From NCBI GenBank assembly GCA_024138025.1, contig JAMXBD010000209.1:496001-560000 (forward strand): a DNA stretch of 64,000 bases, given 5' to 3'. Origin of the DNA: Combretum micranthum (taxonomy: Eukaryota; Streptophyta; Magnoliopsida; Myrtales; Combretaceae). The translations under genes were made by a program, and so were the position numbers. The notes under the pieces were generated by a model. That model was not told the DNA's origin, searched no databases, and saw nothing but the letters and a program-made list of their open reading frames with translations. This document shows, in pieces, positions 22,653 to 34,950 of this stretch (the first letter of the stretch is position 1; every line of letters begins with the position of its first letter).

Positions 22653-23390
22653 GCCCAGCTATATAATTTAAATTCCCTGCTCCCACGGCTTGGTTGCAAC
22701 TTCACCGAGTAGTCAATGTAGATGATTGAAAAAAATTTGAAGTGTAACCACAAGGCTAGGTCATGTATCATAAGTTAAACAAGGTTTTACTTATTGTTCG
22801 GAACTTCTTCAACATTATTATCGCATATACAATTGCATTATCTCTATATATCTTATGTCAGGAAAGAAGAATTGTTAAGCTAAGCTGAATTACTGAAACT
22901 ACGACAATAATGAAATTAAGCAAATCAATACCAAATGTTTAACAATATTACGAGAGAAAGTTTTTTGTTTTTAACTATTATTTCCTTGTAAGAATTCAAT
23001 TCTTACCTTAGGTCATAATTTTAAAGCTTCACGTAATTAGATCTTCCCCGAGTTACGCACTTAAAATTTTTCTTAAAAAGTACGTCAATTCATTATTAGT
23101 CAAAATGCTCAAACCTCATCATAGGTTATGTGGCACTGTACTTATGGATCTACTTTTAATTGTTTCGGTAAAAGATAAAATATATGTAGATATATACGTG
23201 AGTAGCGTGTATATGTATAGGCTTTTAACGTACACAGATGCCTGGAAATAAGAGTTTTTAATGGTTAGATATTATATTGAATCCATTTATTTGGAGAAAG
23301 CCCTAACCCTTCCTGCATCATTGGAAAACTTTGAAGGCTTGTTTAAGATAATATGTTCCTTTTTGTTTCTTTTAATATTTTCTCGTTAAT

Positions 23391-23623
23391 GGGTCTGTTT
23401 GGATTTTCTGTTTTTCAGCTGTATTTGTATCTTTTTTTAAAATGATATGTGTAAATATATCCGATTTGCATCTAAATTTTATCTATATTTGTTCTTTTTG
23501 ATCTTTTGATGAGAACTGTCAACTTTTTTTATCTATATCTATTTCTTAATAAATAATTTATTAGAAAAAAAAATTTGAAAAAATATCTATATCTGCTTGA
23601 AAAAAGCCAAAACAAATAGACCC
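23391..23623. repeat. Short dispersed Tourist-like MITE, copy 8 (opposite orientation)
   Basis: The best-preserved ends of the family: GGGTCTGTTTGGATTTT on the left and, reverse-complemented, GGGTCTATTTGTTTTGG on the right. The 233-bp unit is flanked by AAT on both sides (23388-23390 and 23624-23626), a possible 3-bp target duplication, as in PIF/Harbinger MITEs. Confidence 0.65.
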
Positions 23624-23911
23624 AATTATAACAGAAAACTTTTTTTTGAGAAAAAATTATTAACCACTAACATTGGTCATTGACTATGAACTTCCACGTT
23701 CAATATTAGTTAGTTGTCACAATAAAATATTACTATAGCCAGAGTCTCTTGAGATTATGGTATAAATATTGAAAGGGTATAATAAACAATTTTGGCGAAA
23801 CACACCTCAGATAAACTTAAAAGAGGATTATAATTTATACTTCTATGAATTTTTCTACGGTCACGTCACTGTTTTCAATGGGACCCATCCCATCAGACTA
23901 TAACCGACTAC

Positions 23912-24987
23912 TAGGGGTGTGCACGGTACGGTTCGGTTCGGTTTGTATCCCGAACCGAACCGCACCATAATTGACGGTTTGGTTTTTCTTTTAAATTCGA
24001 ACCTAACCATACGGTTTGGTTCGTAATTTTTTCGAACCGAAAAAAAACGGTTCGGTTTGCGGTTCGAACCGTTTTTTCATAAAATAAAAAATATATTCTA
24101 TCGAAAAAGTTCAATTACATATTTCTTATCACTAATGCAAATATAAACAATAATATTTAAAATTAATCATTTATCAAATAAACATGTAAAACTTATAGGA
24201 AGGAAAAGATTTCATCCATTATAAAATTATAACTATGACTAGTCTCATTTTTTGAATTATCTTGAACTATAATGATATACTAGACTTTATCTCAATAGAA
24301 GACATAAAATGTAATTCGTTGTATGCTTCTAACTAACATATTACCAATTATATAAATCAATAAGTAACTAAATAATAGAACTAGATTAATTAATAAGACA
24401 AATGGAAAAGAAATATGCAGAAGTTAGAATACTAGAGGCTAAATTCTAAAATCTACCTTACTTATAGATAACATAACAATTAAAACATATTATAAAAAAT
24501 CTAATTTTATTCTAATGAATAACACATATCTAGGTAAGAAAATTTTACAACAATTAATTTTTTTAAGTTAAAATACTAGAGTTTAAATTCTAAAATCTAT
24601 CTTACTTATAGATAATATAACAATTGAAACATATTATGAAAAATCTAATTTTATTCTAATGACTAACACATATCTAAGTAAAAAATTTTAAAAACAATTA
24701 ATTTATTTTAAAAAATTAATTATTTTTAAAATTTGTGACATAGATATGTACCATTAATAAAAAAATTAAGAGTAAAAATAATATATTTAATTTTTTTAAT
24801 ATATAAACGGTTCGGTTCGGTTCGAACCGTACGGTTCGGTTCATGGTCCCGAACCGAACCACGAACCGTTTATCTTCAATGAACCGAACCGCGAACCGAA
24901 CCGTTTCAAAAAATAACCGAAATTTCGGTTCGATTCGGTCCGGTCCGGTTCGGTTCACGGTTCGGTCGGTTTTTTTGCCCAGCCCTA
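23912..24987. mobile_element. Non-autonomous hAT element with perfect 8-bp target duplication
   Basis: The ends read TAGGGGTGTGCACGG on the left and TAGGGCTGGGCAAAAAAACC on the right (reverse-complemented). The perfect 8-bp target duplication CCGACTAC lies at 23904-23911 and 24988-24995. Both subterminal regions are packed with CGGTTCGG/CGAACCG repeats in opposing orientation. The 1,076-bp element has no transposase frame; open frames inside the subterminal repeats are by-products of the hexamer repeat. Confidence 0.93.
24431..24718. repeat. 144-bp tandem duplication inside the hAT element
   Basis: Two adjacent, diverged copies begin at 24431 and 24575. Shared blocks include AAATTCTAAAATCTA, CTTACTTATAGATAA and TCTAATTTTATTCTAATGA. 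Confidence 0.85.
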
Positions 24988-25525
24988 CCGACTACAGCCG
25001 GCTGTAAATATGGGATGGCTAATAGAATTTCGTCCTCATGTAAAAGTCTAACGCAGGAAAAGTAATTGCCATACAAGAATGGGAAAACCTGTCAATATGT
25101 AAAACATAAAAAGGAAAAAAAATAGCGTCGTTTCAATTCGACATTCGTAGAAAACATGAAAGGAAAAAATTAATTAATTAATAAAGATTCCATCTATACC
25201 GTAAATTTCAATTAAAAAGTTGAAAATTATTATATAAAATATTTGAAGGAAAAAAAAATCATATATTTTATATTTATAAGGGCTTTGGGAAAGATAAATT
25301 GTTCACATATCTAATTAAAATATTCGATTTTAAATTAAATTATATAATTATTTAAAACTTGTGAAATAAAATCAATTAGAATATGTTCCTGAACTGCATT
25401 ATTATCATCATATATCAATAAAATAAAGGTGAATGTAACACAATGTTATAGAATTTTTTTTTAACTAATCAAGCGGAAGGACTCGCTATCACCTCTATAA
25501 TTAAAATAGGCGATAACAGTTCTCC

Positions 25526-25560
25526 AACCACATATAACCTGTAAGATTATATGTAAGGTT
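25526..25560. other. Inverted repeat (hairpin) near the LTR end, copy 1
   Basis: AACCACATATAA is followed, after a 9-base loop, by TTATATGTAAGGTT, an almost perfect stem. The same stem with a different loop occurs in the related LTR at 33215-33250. Confidence 0.75.
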
Positions 25561-26732
25561 GTCTAAAAGAATTGTTTGAGGAATTGTTTATCTAATTCCA
25601 CATAGTTAATATAATAGAAACCATAGTTTTTCAAAACTTTTAACAAAACACACTACACTATTATCATATTCGCAAAAGAAGCAAACTTAAGTTGTACATA
25701 GATAAGTACATATATATATACATATATTACATCCAAAGGCTTCTTACAAGCCTTAACAAAATTACACATATAAAATCCATCTAAAACTTTAAATACAACC
25801 ACAAGACTAACATAACTATTCTATTATAAAAATTGGATTCCATCAAGTCTAAGGTCATCTCTAGTCCTCCAAATCATCAAGAAAATCCTCGAAATCGGTT
25901 CCATACTCCATACTCATGTAAACTCGTCGGATTCATCACCTGAAATGGTTAAAACATGAGCCAAAGGCCCAGTACACAAGTAACGTACACAGGTAACGAA
26001 TACAAATGCAAAGTGATTCACACATACTTAAACTAAATGCAAAATGCAACAACAAATAATTTATTAATCAATCTTTAGTTAGTCATACACCATGGGAGTA
26101 TTCAAACTCCGGACAACAAGGATCTAGTATCACGTCCACCTCCCTGAGTGGTCCCTACTGTTCATACAGACTATGCAGTCCCACCTTCCAGCGTAGCCCG
26201 TAATACTAGACGATCCTAAGTAATGCATCACGACGCTCAGGGGGTTGATATAAGTAGCTCGGATAGTTATATCTCCTAGATAAATCTATCCAATAACGAG
26301 AAAGTACCCTGCCCCCAATCTGAGTAGGATGCCGCTCTCCTAACCAGATTTAATGGCATACAAGAACAATCAACACTCATCAATTATTAAAATTATCTTA
26401 ATTTAGAGTAACTTGATTTCATGCTTATCCTAGCAAAGAAACAAGCAAGTTACCGCGTACCTGAGATAGCTCGAGAACTAATGGGGTTGGCCGAGTGAGG
26501 ATCTATCATTGTTCAAGACAATATTGAATTTCTCACTTAGTTTAAGCACTAATTAACTAGTTCCAAATATATTTAATCAAAGAAATTCAAATAAATTATT
26601 ACAAGGTCACAACAAAGCATTTAAACATCCTATTATATCATAAAATACTTAACAATTATTCAATTGAGCATATATCAAGCTTTGGGAAATCTTGAAGAAA
26701 GTTTTTGAAAATGAAATGTGCAAGGGATACGC

Positions 26733-27210
26733 TCGGCTTTCAACGCCAACAGCGTTGAACCGGTGCACAATGCACTAAAACTTAACACTTGCCAACACTG
26801 GCAGCGTTCAAGGATACGTCAGCAGCCTTCAATCTACGCCGATGACTTTGAGCCGGTGTAGACTACAACTCTAAATTTTCAAAAATTTCCGAGAGTTACA
26901 CGGGGTTGGTCCACGCCCGTGAATACCCCAAACACCGGCAGCGTATCCATGCACGCTGACAGCTTTGGATCCTACACCGGCTGTCTTAAGCCTGACGTTA
27001 AAAATTATGATTTTGTTCTCATTCCACACCACCTCAAAGCCAGTAGCATTGGAACCCTAATAGCCGGCGTATGTTTTGAAAAAAACACTAGCAAACTTTT
27101 CTAGCGAAAACTGATAGCCTTTCAAGCGGCTTTAAAAAAATTAGTTCTGATCACATTCAACACCGCTTCTATGCCGACGGCGTTGAAATACTAGATGCCG
27201 ACGTACGCTC
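26733..27210. repeat. Cluster of GC-rich palindromic motifs in LTR copy 1
   Basis: Around ten copies of motifs such as TCAACGCCAACAGCGTTGAA, GCCGACGGCGTTGAA, ACACCGGCAGCG and TTTGAGCCGGTGTAG stand 20-60 bp apart in otherwise AT-rich DNA. Similar clusters occur at 34583-34950 and 44060-44360. A short open frame at 26919-27104 falls in this cluster and does not look coding. Confidence 0.7.
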
Positions 27211-29269
27211 AAAATTAAAACTATACGAAAATGTTTTGTTTCCCCTATTTTCTTTACAAAACCTATTCTTTTCAAAAATTCTCCAAACTTATTCTAAGTT
27301 TTCCAAAACTTGTTATATGTTCTAAATACCATCCAAACAACATAAACTCTACTTCTAATCATCAAACACCCAACTACAACATTCAAACACCAATCACACT
27401 TCAATTCCACACTTCAACTACTCAATTTAGTTCCACCACTTATCAACACTCCTTACAACTTCCTAACACTTAACTAAGCTCACACAATAGCAATGTAAAA
27501 TCTAACATATATCAATACATATATCAATACATAAATCAATCAACTCAATTGGCATCTATTAATCCTACCATAAGTTTTACATCCAATAACAAGAAAGAAA
27601 ATAAAACAAAAATGATTAGGCTTGCATTAACTTACATGATTAAGCTTTGGCTTATAGTGATGTTTGAATCCAAAGGCTTGTGATTGATTTTGGCTTAGGG
27701 CTTAAGGTTTTGAGATGGAAGGAAGAAAGAAAGAAAAGAAATAAGAGAAAATTCAGATGTAACAAATGTGGCTGCCAAAAGAGTCATTATTTGATTAAAT
27801 TTACGGTCAATAATTATCCAAAGTTTGACTTTAGGGGTATATTTGACCTAGGATTAATTTGGTTAAATTTGGATTGTATTTGAGTTCAATTTGGGCTTAA
27901 AAAGTATGCTTAAACTTTGTAAAAATTCTGTTATCAATTCTTAAACAATTCACAAGTTATTTTATTAATTCTAAACATAACACATACATATTAATTTACA
28001 AAAGACACACACATTCATTACACTATGCACACATTAATACATATAATACAATAATATTAATTTCATTATACTACACACATACAAAATAACACATATTCAA
28101 CACATGCACTAATTATATTGTTCATGCACATATATCTTATTTCAAAATCATATATCATTTCAATAACACATTAGAATATAAATTAGGAAATCCATGGCTA
28201 TTTCATCAAGTGTACTAATATCATTAAATATCATAATATTAAATAATGAATCTAGAGAGAAAATTTTAATGGCCAAATATAATATGTTTTATGTTAAAAT
28301 AATAAGAGTTAATAATATATTTAAGTATAAACTATGTAATTTATGAAGACACATGGAAAAATAAAATAATCAACATTTCTAACTGAAATGTACAATTTTA
28401 AATAATTATTATATAATTTTTTAAGACTTATGGGAAATAAAAATAAGTAGCTTATGTCATTGAAGTGTATAGTCATCATTAAAGGTTAATAAAACAAAAT
28501 TGTAGAAAAACCATGATATGAAGAGTTTTGGAAATGATAAATCATTAACATGTCTAAGCAAAATATTTAGTTTCAAATTAAATTATATAATTATTTAAAT
28601 AATATACAAAAATCAAATTAATTGCCATGGGTTTTTCAAATATACTATTATCATTAAATATCAATAAAACAAAAAACAAGCCAAAAAGTTTAATGCATTT
28701 ATTATAAGTTATTAAGTGTACAATTAGAATCAAAGGTTAAAAAAAAGATGAATTAGACACTTTAACGACCTACATTGAATAATATATTTTTCTAACATAC
28801 ATTTAATTACATATTTAATAGTTTACCACAAAAAATTATTGAACTATATAAATTATCACTATTGAGTTCAATTGCACAATTTTGTAACACTCATAAAGGA
28901 ATAAATTAATTAGCATATTCAACTAGAATGTAGAATTATTATCACATGTCTGAACAAAAATACTACAAAAAAAAGTCCCAAAAAATTAAAATAAAATAAA
29001 ATAAATCAGATTTAATATATCATATTAACTCTATGAATAGCATTTTTATTAGCCAATTTTGACACATATGAAAAATTTTTGTTCTTATGATTATTAAACT
29101 AATTAAAATAAATAATATAATATAATTTAAGAAAAATCATCATATATATTATGCATTTAAGAAGAATTTTAAAAAAATATTAACATATGTAATTGAAGTG
29201 TTCACTTCATCGCTAAATTATTTAACTATTTGAAACTTGTGGAAAAATAAAATTAAATAGAAACTATGA

Positions 29270-32200
29270 TATATGTATGGTGAATGAGAAATACAGTAAG
29301 GATTTAATCCTATTATGATGAAAATGGTAATTATGTGGTGGAATGAACTTTCAACGAGGATTTGAGCCGTGTAAAGGTAAAACGAGCATTACAATAAGGA
29401 ATTGAGACCTATATTGGTGAAAATAGAGGTTGCATTGTAGATATACCTTAACATAAGTAATTGAGTCATGTTATGAATGAGCATAATAATATGGAGTTTT
29501 CACACTATTGCGGTAAGAGTTACTTTGTGATATCAGCATCAGGTAAAGGAATTGAGCCTTATTATGATGGAAATGATATAAACGATGAAATAAGCATCAC
29601 AAAATAGAATCAAGGTATGTCGGGGTAAGAATAAATCTTATGTGGTGAAGTAAACTCTATGCATAGAAATGAAGCCCTATAATAATGAAAAAGATAATAT
29701 GGCAAGGAGACGAGTAATATTATGGTGAATATAATTTGTATAGGAAATGTGCCATTTAACATTAGATCGGGCCCCTAACGTGGAAAAAATAGAGTTTGTG
29801 TGGCAAAATAGTCCTTATACCAATTAATTGGGGCTTGCCATGTGAAATGAGCCCTATAATAAAATGATGAAAATATAGTATGATTGGCGGTATAAGCCTT
29901 ACATTTGAGGAATTGTGCTCTATTATGATGATTATATGAGACTTACAACGATAAATTAAACCCTCATGTACCGAAATTACCTATAGAATATGGGGAATTT
30001 CCTCATAATGTAGTAAAATGGACCCTAGAAGACTGGAATGAGAAATTTAATCTTAGTTTGTCAAAATGACCTTGGAAGGAGAAATTTCTTCCTAATGTGG
30101 TAAAATGCCCCTGGAATGAGGAATTCTCTCTTACTATGGTAAAATTGCCCTTGAAGTAAGGAATTCCCTCATAGCGTGCTAAAATGACCCATGTAATAAG
30201 TTTTTCCATTAAATTGTGGTAAAATAGCCCCTTAGAATGAGGAATTTCCTTTTGGTATGGTAAAATGACCCATGGAATGAGGAATTCTCCCTTAGCATGG
30301 TAAAACCATCCCTCGAACGAGAAATTCCTCTAGTATAGTAAAATAGGCCCTAAAATAAGAAATCCCCCATATTGTGCTAAAATGACCCATCGAAATAGGA
30401 ATTCCCTCTAATGTGGTAAATTAACCATTGACCAAGGAATTTCAGCTTAGTACGGTTAAATGGCTCCAGAAACAATGAAGCTTCTCTAGTGTGGCGAAAT
30501 GACCTACAGAACGAAGAATTTTTCCAATGTGGTAAAATGGCTCATGGAATTAGGAATTTCCCCCTAATGTGGTAAAATGGATCCTAGAATGATAAATTCT
30601 ACCCTAGTGTGGTAAATGATCCAGGGCACGAGGAATTCCCTCTAGTATGGTAAAATGCTTATAGAGTGAAGAATTCTATCCAACTATGGTAAAAACGTCC
30701 CTTGGAACAAGAAACTCCCCTTTTTGTTGTAAAATGACCTCTATAACAGGGATTTTCAATCAATTGTGGTAAAATAGATATTAGAACAAGAAATTCTCTC
30801 TTAGTATAGTAAAATAGCCCATAGAACAAGAAATTTCCCCTTAATATGGTAAAATAGCCCATTGAACGAGAAATTCCTTCATAGTATAGTAAAATGGCTC
30901 CTTAAACAATGAATTTTCCCCTAACGTAGTAAAATGGCAGTTGAAACAAGGAATTCCCCCTGGTTGTAAAATGGCCTCTAGAATGAAAAATTTCCTCTTA
31001 ATGTGGTATAATGATCCCTAAAATGATGAATTTCCTCCTAGTATGATAAAATGACCCATAAAATGAGGAATCCCCCCTCTTAGTATGGTAAAATAGCCTC
31101 TAGAGCGAGGATTCCCTCCTCCCACCCTCTCTTAAGTGTGGTAAAATGGCTCATGGAATGAGAAATTCCCTCATAGTATGGTAAAATGGCTACTAGAGTG
31201 AGGAATTTTTCTTTAATGTGGTAAAATGGCCCATGGAATGAGAAATCCCCTTTAGTATGGTAAATATGGCCCTTGGAATGAGAAATTCCCCCCTAGTATG
31301 GTAAAATGGCCCTTAGAACGAGGAATTACCTCTTAGTGTGTTAAAATAGCTCCTAGAACAAGAAATTCCCTCTAATGTGGTAAAATAACCCTTAGAATGA
31401 GAAAATACTGCCAGTATGGTAAAATGGCCCCTACAATAAGGAATTCCCTCCCTAATATGATAAATTGACCCATAGAATGAGGATTTTCCCCTTGGTGTGG
31501 TAAAATGGCTCCCCATAATAAAAAATTTCCCCTTAGTGTGGTAAAATGACCCTTCGAAAGATGAATTCCCCCCTAGTGTTGTTAAATGACTCTTGGAACG
31601 AAGAATTCCCTTTTAGTGTGGTAAAATGAACCCTAGAATGAGTATTTCCCTCCAACTATCGTAAAATGGTCTATAAAATGAGAAATTTCCCCCTAGTGTA
31701 GTAAATGACCTTTAGAATGAGGAATTACCCCCTAGTGTATTAAAACAGCCTCTAGAACAAGAAATTCCCTCTAATGTGGTAAAATGGCTTTTAGAACGAG
31801 AAATTCCCCTTAGTATGATAAAATAGCTCCTACAATGAGGAATTCCCCCTTAATATGGTAAATTGGCCCCTAAAAGGAGGATTTTTCCCCTGGTGTAGTA
31901 AAATGGCTCCTGAAACGAGGAACTTCCCCTTAATGTGGTAAAATTGCCCTTGGAACGAGAAATTTTCCCTTAACGTGGTAAAATGGCCCTGAGAACAAAG
32001 AATTTCTCCTTAATGTAGTAGAATGGCCCTCGAAATGAGGAATGAGGAATGCCATCCTAGTGTGGTAAAATAATCCATAGAATAAGGAATTTCTCCTTAA
32101 TGTGGTAAAATAGCCCTCAAAATGAGGAATATCCTCCCCCCCTCTCCCCCCTCCCCAAAAGTGTAGTAGAATGACCTCTAGCACGAAGAATTCCCCCTAG

Positions 32201-33006
32201 TGTGATAAGATGACCCCTAAAACGAGAAATTTCCTCCTAGTGTGATAAAATGGCTCTCAAAATGAGAAATTCCCTCCAAGTGTGGTAAAATAGCCCTTGG
32301 GACGAGAAATTTCCCCTAATGTGGTAAAATGACCCTTAAAACGAAGAATTACCCCCTAGTGTGTGTAAATAGCCCATAAAACGATGAATTCCCTTTAGTG
32401 TGGTAAAATGACCCTTAGAGTAATGAATTCCCCCCCCAGTATAGTAAAATAGCCCTTACAATGAGGAGTTCCTCCTAATATGGTAAATTGACCCTTAGAA
32501 TGAAGATTTTCCCCCTAGTGTCGTAAAATGGCTTCCGAAACGAGAAATTTCCCCTTAGTGTGGTAAAATTGCCCTCGGAATGAGGAATTTCCTCCTAGTA
32601 TGGTAAAATGACCCCTAAAACAAGAGATTTCCCCTTGATGTTATAAAATGACCCTTCAAATCGAGAATTCCCCCTAGTGTAGTAAAATGACCCTTAGAAT
32701 AAGGAATTCTCCCCTTAGTGTGATAAAATGATTCATAAAACGAGATATTTTCCCTTAGTGTGGTAAAATGGCCTTTAGAACGAGGAATTACCCCTTCGTA
32801 TGGTAGAATGATCTTTAGAATGAGGAATTCCCTCATAGTGTGGTAGAATAACCCTTATAACGAGGAATTCCCCCTTAGTGTAGTAGAATGACCCCCGAAA
32901 TGAGGAATGAGGTATTCCCTCATAGTGTTGTAAAAGAACATCTAGAATAAGGAATTCCTCCCTAGTGTGATAAAATGACTCATAAAACAGGAAATTTCCC
33001 CCTAAC
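29270..33006. repeat. Repeat block B: minisatellite with a period near 41 bp
   Basis: The unit has three conserved blocks: GTGTGGTAAAATGRCCC, then RAATGAGGAATT, then a C-run of CCCCCTTA type. From about 29990 to 33006 the units are regular, roughly 70 of them. From 29270 to 29990 they are more degenerate, with blocks like GGAATTGAGCC and ATTATGATG. Many units contain GAATTC, so EcoRI would cut the array into a ladder. Low stop density on the minus strand gives several 60-85-codon open frames with a repeating FTTLR-NSSF pattern; these are by-products of the repeat. It directly abuts blocks A and C. Confidence 0.92.
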
Positions 33007-33214
33007 GTATATACATATGATATGATTCTATATATAAGAAATTATATGATATACATATACAAATATAACCCATATAACATATATAACATATATGATACAA
33101 ATCCAACACATATTTTGTATATAAAGCATTTATATATTACTATGACACACAATATATATTCTATATGCAAAGACCCGATCCTCTAAATCCCGAGACTTAG
33201 AGTACCGAATCCCC

Positions 33215-33250
33215 AACCACATATAACGTTTTCACATTATATGTAAGGTT
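33215..33250. other. Inverted repeat (hairpin) near the LTR end, copy 2
   Basis: AACCACATATAA and TTATATGTAAGGTT flank a 10-base loop (CGTTTTCACA). The stem is the same as in copy 1 while the loop differs. Confidence 0.75.
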
Positions 33251-34582
33251 GTCCTAAAACTAACAGTTTATGAAAATTGTTTGATCAAAATCAATAAACT
33301 TTGTAAAGAACTTTTAAACAAAACAAGATTGCTAACAAAAGCAATCTATACATACATTTACATCATATAAACATCGTTTAGTGCCAATACATGACACCAC
33401 AAAAATTACATATTTTCTCAAAACATAAGAATCCTAGAGGATCTTAATGTCATTACAAAAATTGGCTTAACTAACAAGCCTTCTATACATAATTTTTCCT
33501 TAGCAAAAAGTTCCTTCCAAAGGTCCAGGGTAATCGGATCCTATTCGTCTCACTCATCCAAAAATCTCTCGAAATCGGACCCATAGCCCAAGTCATCATA
33601 AAACTAATCTCCAATACCTACAAAGCAGCAAAAGTGAGCCAGAAGCCCAGTACACAATAACCAATGCAAATACAAGTCATCAAATTGATGTAATACATCA
33701 TAGAACAAGTGGTTATCTTTATTACATTTTCATTCACAAATCAACAAGAGGGTATTCAAACCCCGGTCACGCTTCGGGAATTGAGGGATCCTGAGTAACA
33801 GCAGCTGCTCAGGGGGTTGATATAAGCAGTCTGAATACTTATATCTTCTATATTTATTTCATGAAGATAATAGCTTCATTTAAGGTTTAAAAGCCGTTGC
33901 CCGACTCTACTTAAACTCAGTCCATAACATGAGCCTAGTTCACAAGTTCCAAAACTTTGAACTAAATCATGGTATTTCCCCCTAAGTTTAAGAAAACGTT
34001 ACACAGATACTATTCCCCCTATCGGCTACCCATTTAACCAAAAAGAATCGCTATTGCATCATAGCGTACCATTGCATCATGGTAAAGTCATTGCATCATG
34101 ACTTGGTTAAGCGCCTAATTAACATGTTATTGCATCATGACAGGTTTGCTACTCCTCGGACAAGATTAAACAGCGTAATAGACATCCAATTCATTCAAAT
34201 GTTAAGTCAAATCGATTTAAATCAAATTAGAAATGCCTATTCCTAACAATCATCATACAAGTTATTGCGTACCTGAACCCGTTAGTATATAACTAGGATC
34301 TCTCGGTGATGAATTAACCGAAGAATCCTTAACTGAAATAGAAATATCACAATAATCAATAAATCAATAATTATAGATTTCATTCTCACAATTATACACA
34401 TATTATATCCATATATCACAATTAATCAAAAAAATCCAAATAATTGAATACAAGGTCATGAATAAGCATTTAAACATCCTATTATATCCTAAATCGCTTA
34501 ATAAATACTCAATTGCTCAAATAACAACTTCGAAAAATTTTAGAAAAAGTTTTTAAACTTCAAAAGCACAGGGGATAGGCTG

Positions 34583-34950
34583 GCAGCCAAAGCCGGCGGC
34601 TTTGGGCCGGTGCTCAATACTCTAAAAATCAACACTGCCAGCGCTGGCAGTGTTCAAGGGTACGCCGTTAGCCTTTGCATCCTACGCCGGCGGCCTTGAG
34701 CCGGCGTAGAATCCAAAACCAAAATTTTCAAAAACGTCCAAAGAGGTCTAAGCCGTCTGCTTACCCAGATACGCGGGCGGCTTTGACACATACGCTGGCG
34801 GTCTTGATTCCCGCTGCCAGCATACAATATGAAGGAAAGAACGCCGGTCGACTTTTCTAGCGAAAGCCGGTGGCATTCAGCCAGCCTTAAGAAATCCGAA
34901 TCCAACGCTGCCTCTAAGCCGGCGGCATTGAATTCCCAGGTGCCGGCGTA
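34583..34950. repeat. Cluster of GC-rich palindromic motifs in LTR copy 2
   Basis: The motifs include AAGCCGGCGGCTTTGGGCCG, CTACGCCGGCGGCCTTGAG, CCGGCGTAGAA, TACGCTGGCGGTCTTGA and AAGCCGGCGGCATTGAA. They are CpG-rich and palindromic around GCCGGC. Overlapping open frames on both strands (34654-34974 and 34675-34860) reflect the locally low A+T rather than a gene. Confidence 0.7.

Larger units (their letters stand above)
25434..28162. mobile_element. Probable solo LTR of a large Gypsy-type element, copy 1
   Basis: It is homologous to 33166-35922 along its whole length: the same order of a hairpin, the CCCAGTACACAA region, CTCAGGGGGTTGATATAAG, a cluster of GC-rich palindromic motifs, a purine-rich stretch and a matching end ATTTCA. 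It begins TGTAACAC and ends CA, and its length (2,729 bp) is close to that of copy 2. I find no matching 5-bp target duplication, so its ends are less certain. No protein-coding frame is present. Confidence 0.6.
25196..29270. repeat. Repeat block A: degenerate AT-rich tandem array, interrupted by an LTR
   Basis: Recurring blocks include AAATTAAATTATATAATTAT, TTAAAACTTGTG, GAAATAAAAATAAGTAG and ATTATCATTAAATATCAATA. They occur in the same order at 25196-25433 and several times in 28163-29270, with a period I estimate at roughly 200-270 bp. The LTR at 25434-28162 interrupts the array. Divergence between units is high, so boundaries are approximate. Confidence 0.55.

Noticed and set aside
30003..32836. 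Minus-strand open frames of 67-84 codons in repeat block B, with a repeating FTTLR-NSSF pattern
   Set aside because: They follow the 41-bp DNA unit and arise because the unit lacks stops in one frame; frames change from unit to unit and there is no conserved start.
29270..33006. CRISPR-like repeat-spacer organisation
   Set aside because: The DNA is plant nuclear, the whole 41-bp unit is repeated without unique spacers, and units diverge throughout.
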